From JAFDCJ01 sp964527835 (GTDB taxonomy: Bacteria; Desulfobacterota; Desulfobacteria; Desulfobacterales; JAFDCJ01): a stretch of 64,000 nt of DNA. Positions within the stretch are counted from its first letter, which is position 1; every line of letters begins with the position of its first letter. Of this stretch, positions 1 through 6,537 are shown piece by piece. The notes beneath the pieces are model-generated. The model ran no database searches. It was not told where the DNA came from and saw only the letters and a list, made by a program, of their open reading frames with translations. Position numbers and translations under genes: made by a program. Location: assembly GCA_964527835.1 (NCBI GenBank), contig CAZGNV010000001.1, forward strand, positions 176,391 to 240,390, in the 5' to 3' direction.

Positions 1-1508
1 ACTCCCCCGTGGATGACCAGCCCGGCCAGAAAAAAACCCACCAGCAGCGGCGGCTTCAAGTCAACGCGGTTTTGAAACTGGGAGGTTACCTGGGCAAAAC
101 CGAGGAAAAACAGCAGGCCGGGAACAAACAACTGGGGATGATGGGCATTGACAATGGTCCAGGCCATGAAAAAAACATGGACCAGCACAATCCACACGGG
201 CACCGGATCATCGCGCTCATCCCACTGGGGATCGCGAAAATCGGGGCGCTGCTGCTCGGGCAGCAGGCCGGGAAGGGTCTTGCGTATTCTCAGCTGGATG
301 ACCTCTTCAAAGCGCTGGTCAAAGGCCTCTTTGACCAGTTGCATATCGATGCCGGCCTTGAGCATGCCCTCCTCATAGCGCTCCCGCAGCCGGTCCGCCA
401 GCCGGCGCTTGATCTGGGCTTTGACCTCGTCGAGCTGATCCTCGAAACGCTGCCTGAATCCCGACTCCGCGTTCACGGTTTCAACCAGTTTTTCAATTTC
501 GGCGTCCATCTCCCGGTAGCTCAAATATTGTTGCTGAATCTCGTCTTTGAGGCTGCGCAGGGCGAACTGCTGCTGCAGCTGCTTGAGTTCACTGCGAAAA
601 ATGAAAAAATAGACTGCGTTGGAAAGCAAAATGCCCACCAGCGCCTTCCAGCCGAAGTTGACCACCATGTGCCCGATGCCCCAGTTCCAGGGACCGGCCA
701 CCATCAACACCGGCGGGGCGGCAAAATGGGTCAGGGTGCCTCCCACCGAGATGTTGACGAAAAGCAGCCCGATGGTGGCGTATTTGAATTTTTCGCTGGG
801 CTTTAAATCGTAGAGTTTGGAGGCCAGCAGCAAAGCGGCGATGGTCATGGCAGCCGGTTCGGTGATCAAAGAGCCCAGCACCGGCCCGAGAGTCAAAATG
901 GTGAACCACCAGGCCGTCAGGCTGCCGCCCAGAAGATTGGCGACCTTCCACATGATCTGTTCGGCGAGCTTTAAAATCGGCCGGGTGGAGGCCAGGGTCA
1001 TGATCACCACCACGAAGATGGCCTCGGTGAAATTGACGCGGTGGCTGATGTAATCAACCGCTGTTTTCCAATCGTAGAAAAATAAAATCGCCGCCACCAG
1101 GGCAATGGCCCAGATGCCGAAGACCACCTCCACTTCACCCAGGAAATGAAACAGCTCCGCACCGTGGTGCACGGAATGCCGGCTGACCTGGCCGGCCTTG
1201 ATCTTTTGGGCGTGTTCGTGTTCCCATTGATGGGCCTTGGCCAGAAATCTGGCGGTCAGAAAGGTGTGGATGATGGCGCACAGAAAAATAAGGGTGGCCA
1301 CCAGGTTGAAGGGTTCCTGGCGCACGCGGTTGGTCAGAATCGTCATGATATTGTGGCTGTCGGCATCGTTGTAACTGTCCAGGCGGCGCGGAAACTCTTC
1401 GGTTGCGCCCGCCGGCATGTCAGCCGCCCGCGCCATGGTTCCGGCCGCAACGACAAGTGCCGCCAGGCATGTCAACATAACCAGCCAGGTTTTTGCAGAC
1501 CGCATCAT
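1..1508 (-). CDS. Putative Na+/H+ antiporter, 3' end cut by window
   Basis: The leftward reading frame opens at a double ATG (1508 and 1505) and runs off the left edge, so about 502 codons are visible. It begins with a hydrophobic leader (TWLVMLTCLAALVVAAG) that looks like a cleavable signal peptide ending near a MARAAD segment. Several membrane helices follow, interrupted by a long charged, probably coiled-coil stretch rich in Gln and Glu (roughly 590-300), and then more hydrophobic segments. The layout resembles the putative Na+/H+ antiporter family Na_H_antiport_2 (formerly a DUF). The family call rests on overall pattern and remembered motifs, so ion specificity is not shown. It has no close operon partner; the next gene is divergent, 281 bases away. 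Confidence 0.6.
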   Translation of the reverse strand, partial: MMRSAKTWLVMLTCLAALVVAAGTMARAADMPAGATEEFPRRLDSYNDADSHNIMTILTNRVRQEPFNLVATLIFLCAIIHTFLTARFLAKAHQWEHEHAQKIKAGQVSRHSVHHGAELFHFLGEVEVVFGIWAIALVAAILFFYDWKTAVDYISHRVNFTEAIFVVVIMTLASTRPILKLAEQIMWKVANLLGGSLTAWWFTILTLGPVLGSLITEPAAMTIAALLLASKLYDLKPSEKFKYATIGLLFVNISVGGTLTHFAAPPVLMVAGPWNWGIGHMVVNFGWKALVGILLSNAVYFFIFRSELKQLQQQFALRSLKDEIQQQYLSYREMDAEIEKLVETVNAESGFRQRFEDQLDEVKAQIKRRLADRLRERYEEGMLKAGIDMQLVKEAFDQRFEEVIQLRIRKTLPGLLPEQQRPDFRDPQWDERDDPVPVWIVLVHVFFMAWTIVNAHHPQLFVPGLLFFLGFAQVTSQFQNRVDLKPPLLVGFFLAGLVIHGG

Positions 1509-1789
1509 TGCAAGATCCTTAATATAGTTAATTTTTTGACAACCTCTTTGTGTCCCGTGCCAAAAGGTTTTGGCGCACCAACCGCCACACGGGGCCTTGG
1601 GATAGCGGCCGCAGATTAATATATTTTATATTCGATGTAAACCTCAACGTTGCATAAACAACATGGCAAACAATATCGAATGGTTCGTCTTTTGCGACAT
1701 TAATTTAAACAGATCTTGTCACGCAACGCAAACCCCGCTATACAGGGAGGCTGACCATTTCAATTGCGCAAGCTGCGAGGTGAAAACAA
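1509..1789. other. Intergenic region between divergent genes
   Basis: This 281-base gap separates the leftward antiporter-like gene from the rightward TIM-barrel gene. It is AT-rich in the middle (1610-1700). No convincing RNA gene, terminator or repeat is visible. The rightward gene has an AGGTG ribosome-binding site just before its ATG. Confidence 0.5.
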
Positions 1790-2560
1790 ATGAAAATCGG
1801 CGTGATGAACAACCCGGCCCAGCCGGTTTACGATCAGATCACCGCCATTGGCAGGGCCGGTTTCGACTTTGTGGATTTGACCATCGAGGCACCGGCAGCC
1901 CTTGATATTGACACCGCCCGGGTTCAATCGCTGCTGGAGCGCTTCGACCTGTCGCTCACCGGGCACACCGACCCCTGCCTGCCGTGGGCCTATCCGGTGG
2001 CCGACGTCCGGCAGGCCTGCCTGGATGAACTGGAGCGCTGTGCCGGTATTTTCAGCGCCCTGGGAGCTGCGATCATGAACATTCATCCCTGCTACTACTG
2101 CCCGCCGGCCATGCGAACTGAACTGGTCAAGCTCAACAGGGAGGCCCTGGGGCCCGTTGTGAAAATGGGCGCCGGCTATGGTCTGGAAGTGGTGTTTGAA
2201 AACTACAAGGCCCCCTTCGACCGGGCGGCCATCTTTTCCCAGCTGCTCAACGAGGTCCCCGGCCTGGGGATGCACCTGGATTTTGGCCACGCCAATTTCG
2301 GCCGCGATGATTCCGCTGTTTTCTGCCGGCAGCTGGCAAGTAAAATCCGGCACGTTCATTTCTCGGACAATCGTTCCACGGCCGACCACCACATGCCCCT
2401 GGGGGTGGGCAGCATTGATTGGAAAAAAGCCGTGGCCGCATTAAAGCGCATCGGCTACGACGGCACCATCACCCTGGAAGTGTTCTGCGGGGACGACAAT
2501 ATGCTTTTCCGCTACCTGGATCTCAGCCGGGAATTGCTCCAGGATCTGTGGGAGGGGTAA
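1790..2560 (+). CDS. Sugar phosphate isomerase/epimerase family protein (TIM barrel)
   Basis: The 256-residue protein has the AP-endonuclease-2-like TIM-barrel layout typical of sugar isomerases and epimerases. Near the C-terminal half it carries HLDFGHAN, a later HVHFSDN and a final LEVF. These fit the metal-binding Asp/His/Glu positions of the family, and an upstream VVFENYKAP probably supplies another Glu. The length is normal for the family. The substrate cannot be read from sequence. The start is the ATG preceded by GAGGTG. It stands alone, converging on the J-domain gene, with a GC-rich hairpin between them. Alternatives are an endonuclease IV-like enzyme or a myo-inosose-type isomerase; I consider the isomerase family most likely. 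Confidence 0.75.
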   Translation: MKIGVMNNPAQPVYDQITAIGRAGFDFVDLTIEAPAALDIDTARVQSLLERFDLSLTGHTDPCLPWAYPVADVRQACLDELERCAGIFSALGAAIMNIHPCYYCPPAMRTELVKLNREALGPVVKMGAGYGLEVVFENYKAPFDRAAIFSQLLNEVPGLGMHLDFGHANFGRDDSAVFCRQLASKIRHVHFSDNRSTADHHMPLGVGSIDWKKAVAALKRIGYDGTITLEVFCGDDNMLFRYLDLSRELLQDLWEG

Positions 2561-2615
2561 GCGGCCTGTCTGTCGGCCGATGGAGTCGGGCCAGCCGCTT
2601 TAAAAGCGGCGCCGG

Positions 2616-2637
2616 CGCCGCTCGGGTGCGGCGTTTT
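2616..2637 (+). terminator. Rho-independent terminator after the TIM-barrel gene
   Basis: CGCCGC pairs with GCGGCG across a six-base loop and is followed by TTTT. A second 17-base palindrome (GCCGCTTT, A, AAAGCGGC) lies just upstream at 2594-2610. The element sits between convergent genes and touches the stop codon of the leftward J-domain gene. Confidence 0.55.
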
Positions 2638-3296
2638 CAGCGCCCGGACTCAATGCGCACAACGATCTGCACCTGCCCTGCCCCGGCACCGCGGTCATCG
2701 ATGGTCAACTGGATTAAGGCCCCGTTTTGCACGCCGGGAGGGATGCGCAGCGAAAATTGCTTTTCAGTCCGGACCTGTCCGGTTCCGGCACAAAGCGGGC
2801 AAAAAAGGCGCTCCCAAGCGCCGGCCGGACTGCATCGCGGGCACGCAACCTGCACCGGGATCGTCAAGGGGAAAACCCCTCCCTGCCGGGCTTCTGCCGG
2901 CGTCAGAATCGCCTCCAAATAAATGTCGGCACCCGGCCGGGACAAGCCGCGCCACTGTTCAAAATCCGTGAAAAATCCATTGAAAAATTCATCGACGGCC
3001 GCAAAAAACCGCTCCGGTCGATGAAAACTCCCGGTGGGCCTGCGGGTTGCATCGGGCGGGGATGATATTCGAACCGGCCCTCTTTTCCGATTCAATTCCC
3101 GGTCGTAGGCTTTTCGCTTCTGCTCGTCGCTCAGGGTCTCATAGGCCTCCCGCAGTTCGATAAATTTCTTGCTGCTGGCCTCCGAACAGCCCGCATCCGG
3201 ATGGTATTTTTTGGCAATGCGCCGGTAGGCTTTTTTGATTTGCTTTTGATCCGCTCCCCGGTCAATGCCCAGAACGATGTAATGGTTCCTTGGCAT
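2637..3296 (-). CDS. Compact J-domain co-chaperone (DnaJ-like)
   Basis: The protein of about 219 residues starts with a J domain (residues 4-66) carrying the HPD tripeptide at 32-34, which stimulates DnaK ATPase in this family. After a short linker comes a substrate-binding-type beta region with only two CxxC knuckles (CPRC and CPLC). Full DnaJ has four CxxCxGxG repeats, so this is a reduced form with room for one zinc. The chosen ATG follows AGGTG by six bases; an ATG two codons upstream (3302) is an alternative. The gene is divergent from the RHH-like regulator and three Hsp20 genes, which suggests a role in a heat-stress module. Client and partner DnaK are not in the window. Confidence 0.8.
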   Translation of the reverse strand: MPRNHYIVLGIDRGADQKQIKKAYRRIAKKYHPDAGCSEASSKKFIELREAYETLSDEQKRKAYDRELNRKRGPVRISSPPDATRRPTGSFHRPERFFAAVDEFFNGFFTDFEQWRGLSRPGADIYLEAILTPAEARQGGVFPLTIPVQVACPRCSPAGAWERLFCPLCAGTGQVRTEKQFSLRIPPGVQNGALIQLTIDDRGAGAGQVQIVVRIESGR

Positions 3297-3387
3297 GTCC
3301 ATCACCTGCTTTTCCCTGAAATACAGATGTCCGATCCGGGTCCTAGAGGCAGTCACGTCACGGACAGAAACATGCCTGCCATATGTC

Positions 3388-3416
3388 TTGAAAATATCAT
3401 AAATACGAATTATATT
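3388..3416 (+). promoter_or_regulatory. Sigma-70-type promoter for the RHH-like regulator
   Basis: TTGAAA at 3388-3393 and TATATT at 3411-3416 are separated by 17 bases. The predicted start lies near 3423, just before the 8-mer AATGTTAT. It overlaps an opposing promoter for the J-domain gene. Confidence 0.55.
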
Positions 3417-3423
3417 CTGTCAA
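3396..3423 (-). promoter_or_regulatory. Sigma-70-type promoter for the J-domain gene
   Basis: On the minus strand TTGACA (3423-3418) and TATGAT (3401-3396) are separated by 16 bases. It overlaps the rightward promoter face to face, so one bound regulator could block both. The 8-mer AATGTTAT begins two bases upstream of its -35 box. Confidence 0.5.
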
Positions 3424-3424
3424 G

Positions 3425-3432
3425 AATGTTAT
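3425..3432. promoter_or_regulatory. Candidate operator 8-mer AATGTTAT
   Basis: This is the reverse complement of ATAACATT, which occurs twice (4138-4145 and 4151-4158) upstream of the Hsp20 promoter. The extended AATG(6)CATT form at 3425-3438 is an inverted repeat. Its position at the overlapping divergent promoters suits an autoregulatory operator. No binding has been shown. Confidence 0.4.
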
Positions 3433-3504
3433 AGCATTATTATTTATATTACTTATAAATCATTTTCTATTTTCATAATGTCTCGATGAAAGGAGGGGCG
3501 ATAC

Positions 3505-4128
3505 ATGAGCACCAGCCGAAAACCAACGCCAAGTCAGGATTCCCTGCCCAGACCCTCCCTGGATGATCTCAGGGGACGGCAGTCGGTGCGGGCAACCTTT
3601 CGCCTGTCCGAAGCCTGTATCGACGCCCTCAGTATACTGTCCGCACATCTGGGAATCAAGCAAAAGTCCCTGTTCGACCACCTGATGGAAGACACGGAAG
3701 CACTGCGGATGATTGCCAGTGATACCGCTAATAAGATTAATCACTTAAACGGCAATCGGGTTCAAAAAACCTTTGTCATCAGCCGCAAATCCCTGCGCTG
3801 CCTGGATGAAATTTCAAAGCGCTTCAACACGTCCCGCGACGAACTGGTGGAATTTTCCGTCCAGCGGCTCTTGCCGATTATCGCCCGGGAGCGCAACAAA
3901 CAGGATCTGAGGGAGGGGTTGTTTGCCAGGGTTCAGGAACACTTCCGGCAGGCCCCGGTGCTGCTGGATGATATCGCACGCTTGCTGGGAAAAGATGACT
4001 TGATGTACAAAAAAATGGAAACCGCGGTGGCAGCCTATCAGAATGCCCTCGAAGCCATGGCGGCATTTATTGAAAAAGGCAAGAAAATCGAAAACTTCCC
4101 CATGGAAAAATTGCAAAATTCTGATTAA
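3505..4128 (+). CDS. Protein with two predicted ribbon-helix-helix modules, possible heat-shock regulator
   Basis: I do not recognise a named family. The 207-residue protein shows two similar segments. VRATFRLSEACIDAL (from residue 28) and VQKTFVISRKSLRCL (from residue 86) are each a short beta-strand-like run, then a helix, then a second helix (SLFDHLMED and ELVEFSVQRLL). This is the pattern of ribbon-helix-helix DNA-binding units, which normally dimerise; two in one chain could make a pseudo-dimer. The C-terminal third is helical and charged. The start has AAAGGAGG eight bases upstream. It lies between a divergent J-protein gene and three Hsp20 genes, and shares an 8-mer with their promoter regions. 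The regulatory role is inference. Confidence 0.5.
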   Translation: MSTSRKPTPSQDSLPRPSLDDLRGRQSVRATFRLSEACIDALSILSAHLGIKQKSLFDHLMEDTEALRMIASDTANKINHLNGNRVQKTFVISRKSLRCLDEISKRFNTSRDELVEFSVQRLLPIIARERNKQDLREGLFARVQEHFRQAPVLLDDIARLLGKDDLMYKKMETAVAAYQNALEAMAAFIEKGKKIENFPMEKLQNSD

Positions 4129-4137
4129 AAAACAGCG

Positions 4138-4158
4138 ATAACATTACTTTATAACATT
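4138..4158. repeat. Direct repeat ATAACATT x2 upstream of the Hsp20 promoter
   Basis: ATAACATT occurs at 4138-4145 and 4151-4158, a 13-base period. The reverse complement lies at 3425-3432 in the regulator's own promoter region. Spaced half-sites like these are typical of operators for ribbon-helix-helix proteins. Confidence 0.5.
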
Positions 4159-4183
4159 TCTTAAAAAAATAATATTATATATC

Positions 4184-4211
4184 TTGACATACCAATTTTT
4201 TGGATTATTTT
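4184..4211 (+). promoter_or_regulatory. Sigma-70-type promoter of the Hsp20 operon
   Basis: TTGACA at 4184-4189 and TATTTT at 4206-4211 are 16 bases apart, ahead of the first Hsp20 gene. The 8-mer repeats sit 26-46 bases upstream of the -35 box. No CIRCE-type inverted repeat is seen. Confidence 0.55.
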
Positions 4212-4245
4212 AAGGCCAAAAAAACGGGAAAAAGGAGGTGAAATT

Positions 4246-4704
4246 ATGAAAAACCTGATCCCCTGGCGCAGGCGCAATCGCCAGATAACCCATTTTCAGC
4301 GTGACTTTGATGATCTGTTTGACCGTTTTTTCAATGAGCCTTTGTTTCCAGCCCCTTCGGTGCTGACCGGCGAGGACTGGTTTCCAAGTGTCGACGTGAG
4401 TGAAAACAGGAAAAACATCGTGGTCAAAGCCGAGATTCCCGGCGTTGACCTCAAGGATATCGAAGTTTCACTGGACGGCCGCATCTTGACCATCAAAGGC
4501 GAGAAAAAACAGGAAAAAGAAGAATCCGACGTGCATTACCACCGCCTGGAAAGCTCATATGGCTACTATCGCCGCAGCATCGAGCTGCCGGCCGAGGTGG
4601 ACCCGTCCAAAGTGGATGCAAAATATAAAAACGGAATTTTAAAAATCAAACTCAAAAAGGCCCGCGAGGCTGAAACCCGAACGATCAAGATTAAAACAAA
4701 CTGA
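4246..4704 (+). CDS. Hsp20 family small heat-shock protein (first of three)
   Basis: The 152-residue protein has a short polar N-terminus (residues 1-45) and then an alpha-crystallin domain. FPSVDVSEN opens the domain, followed by KAEIPGVDLKDIEVS and the closing NGILKIKLKK motif. Small heat-shock proteins form oligomers and hold unfolding proteins for DnaK/DnaJ. The C-terminal RTIKIKTN contains an I-x-I tail motif used in oligomer contacts. It has an AAAGGAGG ribosome-binding site. It is the first gene of a three-gene tandem sHsp operon. Confidence 0.93.
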   Translation: MKNLIPWRRRNRQITHFQRDFDDLFDRFFNEPLFPAPSVLTGEDWFPSVDVSENRKNIVVKAEIPGVDLKDIEVSLDGRILTIKGEKKQEKEESDVHYHRLESSYGYYRRSIELPAEVDPSKVDAKYKNGILKIKLKKAREAETRTIKIKTN

Positions 4705-4735
4705 CCGCAACAATTTCAGGTGAAAGGAGGGAGCC

Positions 4736-5197
4736 ATGATGCTTTTAAGACGACCCTTTTACACTCCCAGCTTGGATTTCAGGAGTGCTTTTGAGGAACT
4801 GGATCGAATTCGCAAACAGATGGACGAGGTTTTTGGAGACCTGGAAAGACGTTCCCCGCGGCTGCTCGGAGCCGGGGTGTTTCCACTGCTAAATTTAACC
4901 GAAGACAAGGATAATTATTATGTTCGGGCGGAGCTTCCCGGGATTAAGGCCGAGGATATCAACATTTCGGCAACCGGCAACAGCCTTTCGATTTCCGGCG
5001 AGCGCAAAATCCCGTCCGAGGGTGAAGATGTGCGCTATCACCGCCGGGAACGCAACGCCGGCACTTTCAGCCGCGTTCTGACCCTGCCCGGTGAAGTGGA
5101 TGTGGACAAAATCGAAGCCAATCATGTAAACGGAATTTTAACGGTGGTCATCCCCAAAGCGGAAGCTGCCAAACCGAAGCAGATCACCATCCGTTAA
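4736..5197 (+). CDS. Hsp20 family small heat-shock protein (second of three)
   Basis: The 153-residue protein has an N-terminal segment predicted to be helical (SAFEELDRIRKQMDEVF) and an alpha-crystallin domain with RAELPGIKAEDI and NGILTVVIPK. The tail KQITIR carries an I-x-I motif. It differs clearly from the first copy in its N-terminal arm, so it is probably an old paralogue forming distinct or mixed oligomers. AAAGGAGG precedes the ATG, and the gap to the previous gene is 31 bases. Confidence 0.93.
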   Translation: MMLLRRPFYTPSLDFRSAFEELDRIRKQMDEVFGDLERRSPRLLGAGVFPLLNLTEDKDNYYVRAELPGIKAEDINISATGNSLSISGERKIPSEGEDVRYHRRERNAGTFSRVLTLPGEVDVDKIEANHVNGILTVVIPKAEAAKPKQITIR

Positions 5198-5221
5198 TAA
5201 AACTGAAAGGAGGGATACGTT

Positions 5222-5626
5222 ATGGCCGAGACCAGAGAGCTTCAGCCCAGAGAAAAGCAGGAACTTGCCACGCCGGCCGAACAGACCAAACCGGGCCTGG
5301 TTTTCACACCGGCTGTCGATATTTTTGAGACCGAAAAGGAAATCACCCTGCTGGCCGACATTCCGGGGGTGACATCGGAAAATCTGAACATTGATCTGCG
5401 TGATAATGTGCTGACCCTGACCGGCGACATCGCGCCGCTGGAGGGTGCCGAAGAGGAGGACATCCTCATTGAATATGAAATCGGCCGCTATTTCCGGCAG
5501 TTCACCCTCTCGGAGGTCATTGATCAGGACCGCATCGATGCCCAGCTGACCGACGGGGTTTTGCGTCTGACGCTGCCGAAGGTCGAAAAAGCAACTCCGC
5601 GCAAAATTGAAATCAAAACCGGTTAA
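5222..5626 (+). CDS. Hsp20 family small heat-shock protein (third of three, acidic short form)
   Basis: The 134-residue protein has the shortest N-terminal arm of the three and an acidic alpha-crystallin domain: TPAVDIFETEKEITLLADI, then DGVLRLTLPK. The ending RKIEIKTG keeps an I-x-I tail. Bacterial tandem Hsp20 clusters often pair canonical and divergent subunits. A GAAAGGAGG ribosome-binding site precedes the ATG, 24 bases after the previous stop. A strong terminator follows the gene. Confidence 0.92.
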   Translation: MAETRELQPREKQELATPAEQTKPGLVFTPAVDIFETEKEITLLADIPGVTSENLNIDLRDNVLTLTGDIAPLEGAEEEDILIEYEIGRYFRQFTLSEVIDQDRIDAQLTDGVLRLTLPKVEKATPRKIEIKTG

Positions 5627-5642
5627 TAGTAAACCGACTTAC

Positions 5643-5686
5643 GGGCCCGGCCGCTTGCCCTGACGGCAATGGCCGGGCCCTTTTTT
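5643..5686 (+). terminator. Strong terminator of the Hsp20 operon
   Basis: GGGCCCGGCC and GGCCGGGCCC form a perfect ten-base stem. An inner TTGCC/GGCAA stem extends it, and TTTTTT follows. It also marks the convergent boundary with the leftward superoxide-reductase-like gene. Confidence 0.9.
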
Positions 5687-6095
5687 ACGCCGTGAATTCG
5701 GTCATCCAGAAATCATGCAGGTTGCAAAAACTGGTGGCATAAAAGCGCGTGCCGGCATTTTCCGGCAACTGGTAGGTGGACAGGGCGGTTTTGTCCGTGG
5801 GATAAAAAGTTTTTTCCCCCAGTATCCTGCCGTCGGCGGAAACCAGGGTATGGCGCACGATGTAATGTTTTTGTGACATGGGATGTGCGGTCAGAATCGT
5901 CACCGTTTTGCCTTTAACCGAAACCTTGGGTGCATGGCTGCCGACCTTTTTGGCCCATCGGCCGGGGTTGTCCTGGGTATAGATGATTCCGGACGGAAAG
6001 CCGCCGGCCGCCGCAAACGCCCGTCGGCCGCCGCTCAAAGCCGCCGCACCGGCCGCAATCACGACTCCTTTTAAAAACTGTCTTCTGGCTTGCAT
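5685..6095 (-). CDS. Tat-exported superoxide reductase-like protein (neelaredoxin domain)
   Basis: The 136-residue precursor begins with a Tat-type leader: RRQFLK at residues 4-9, then a hydrophobic run and Ala-rich cleavage region near 30. The mature part matches the desulfoferrodoxin/neelaredoxin iron domain. Five candidate ligands are visible: His54, His71, His77 (AHPMSQKHYI), Cys124 and His127 (CNLHDFW). These match the His4-Cys site of superoxide reductases. The Glu-Lys before the first His in classical enzymes is replaced by Gly-Ser. Superoxide reductases turn superoxide into peroxide and are usually cytoplasmic, so a periplasmic form is unusual. The start follows AGGAGGT. It probably shares a transcript with the cytochrome c upstream. 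Confidence 0.75.
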   Translation of the reverse strand: MQARRQFLKGVVIAAGAAALSGGRRAFAAAGGFPSGIIYTQDNPGRWAKKVGSHAPKVSVKGKTVTILTAHPMSQKHYIVRHTLVSADGRILGEKTFYPTDKTALSTYQLPENAGTRFYATSFCNLHDFWMTEFTA

Positions 6096-6178
6096 ACTGC
6101 ACCTCCTGTAACTGTTTTGGGTCTTGCGGAAATCCCCCCGCAAGACGGTTGGATTGCCGAACTTTTCTGGCCGGGCGC

Positions 6179-6514
6179 TTACCAGCCACGGGCGGCCTGG
6201 TCCAGCACGTAGGCGGCCACATCCTCCGCATCCCCGGAGCTGAGAAAATTGCCGAATCCCGGCATGGCCCCCCGACCGGCAGTCACCTGCTTTTTGACGG
6301 CCTCAAATGAACCGAGGCCGTTTTTTTTCAGCGCCTCTTTTTTCAGGGTTTTGTCGGCCGCCATTGTATTGCCGCCGTTTTTGTGGCAGCCGACACAGTA
6401 AGTCGCGAACACTTTGCGGCCGTTTGCAAGATCGGCCCCGAAAACCTCCGGCGCCCAGAAAACTGCCGCTGCCATAAAAATCATCACCATTGCCTTGCAG
6501 CTGCGTATCATCAT
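6179..6514 (-). CDS. Monohaem cytochrome c, exported
   Basis: The 111-residue protein has an N-terminal signal peptide (hydrophobic to about residue 26, FGA cleavage-like) and a single haem motif, CVGCH, at residues 40-44. Met84 in AMPGF is the likely axial ligand. The size and the final AAYVLDQA helix fit class I c-type cytochromes of the c6/c553 kind, which carry electrons in the periplasm. The start is the first of two ATGs behind GGGAGGAG. It lies 23 bases after the D-aminoacylase gene and 83 bases before the superoxide-reductase-like gene, both leftward. It could feed electrons to that protein, but this is inferred from proximity alone. Confidence 0.85.
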   Translation of the reverse strand: MMIRSCKAMVMIFMAAAVFWAPEVFGADLANGRKVFATYCVGCHKNGGNTMAADKTLKKEALKKNGLGSFEAVKKQVTAGRGAMPGFGNFLSSGDAEDVAAYVLDQAARGW

Positions 6515-6537
6515 ATCTCCTCCCGTTTTTCCCAACT

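Noticed and set aside
9..806. Rightward open frame of 265 codons
   Set aside because: It is antisense to the antiporter-like gene, which has a signal peptide and membrane pattern in the other strand.
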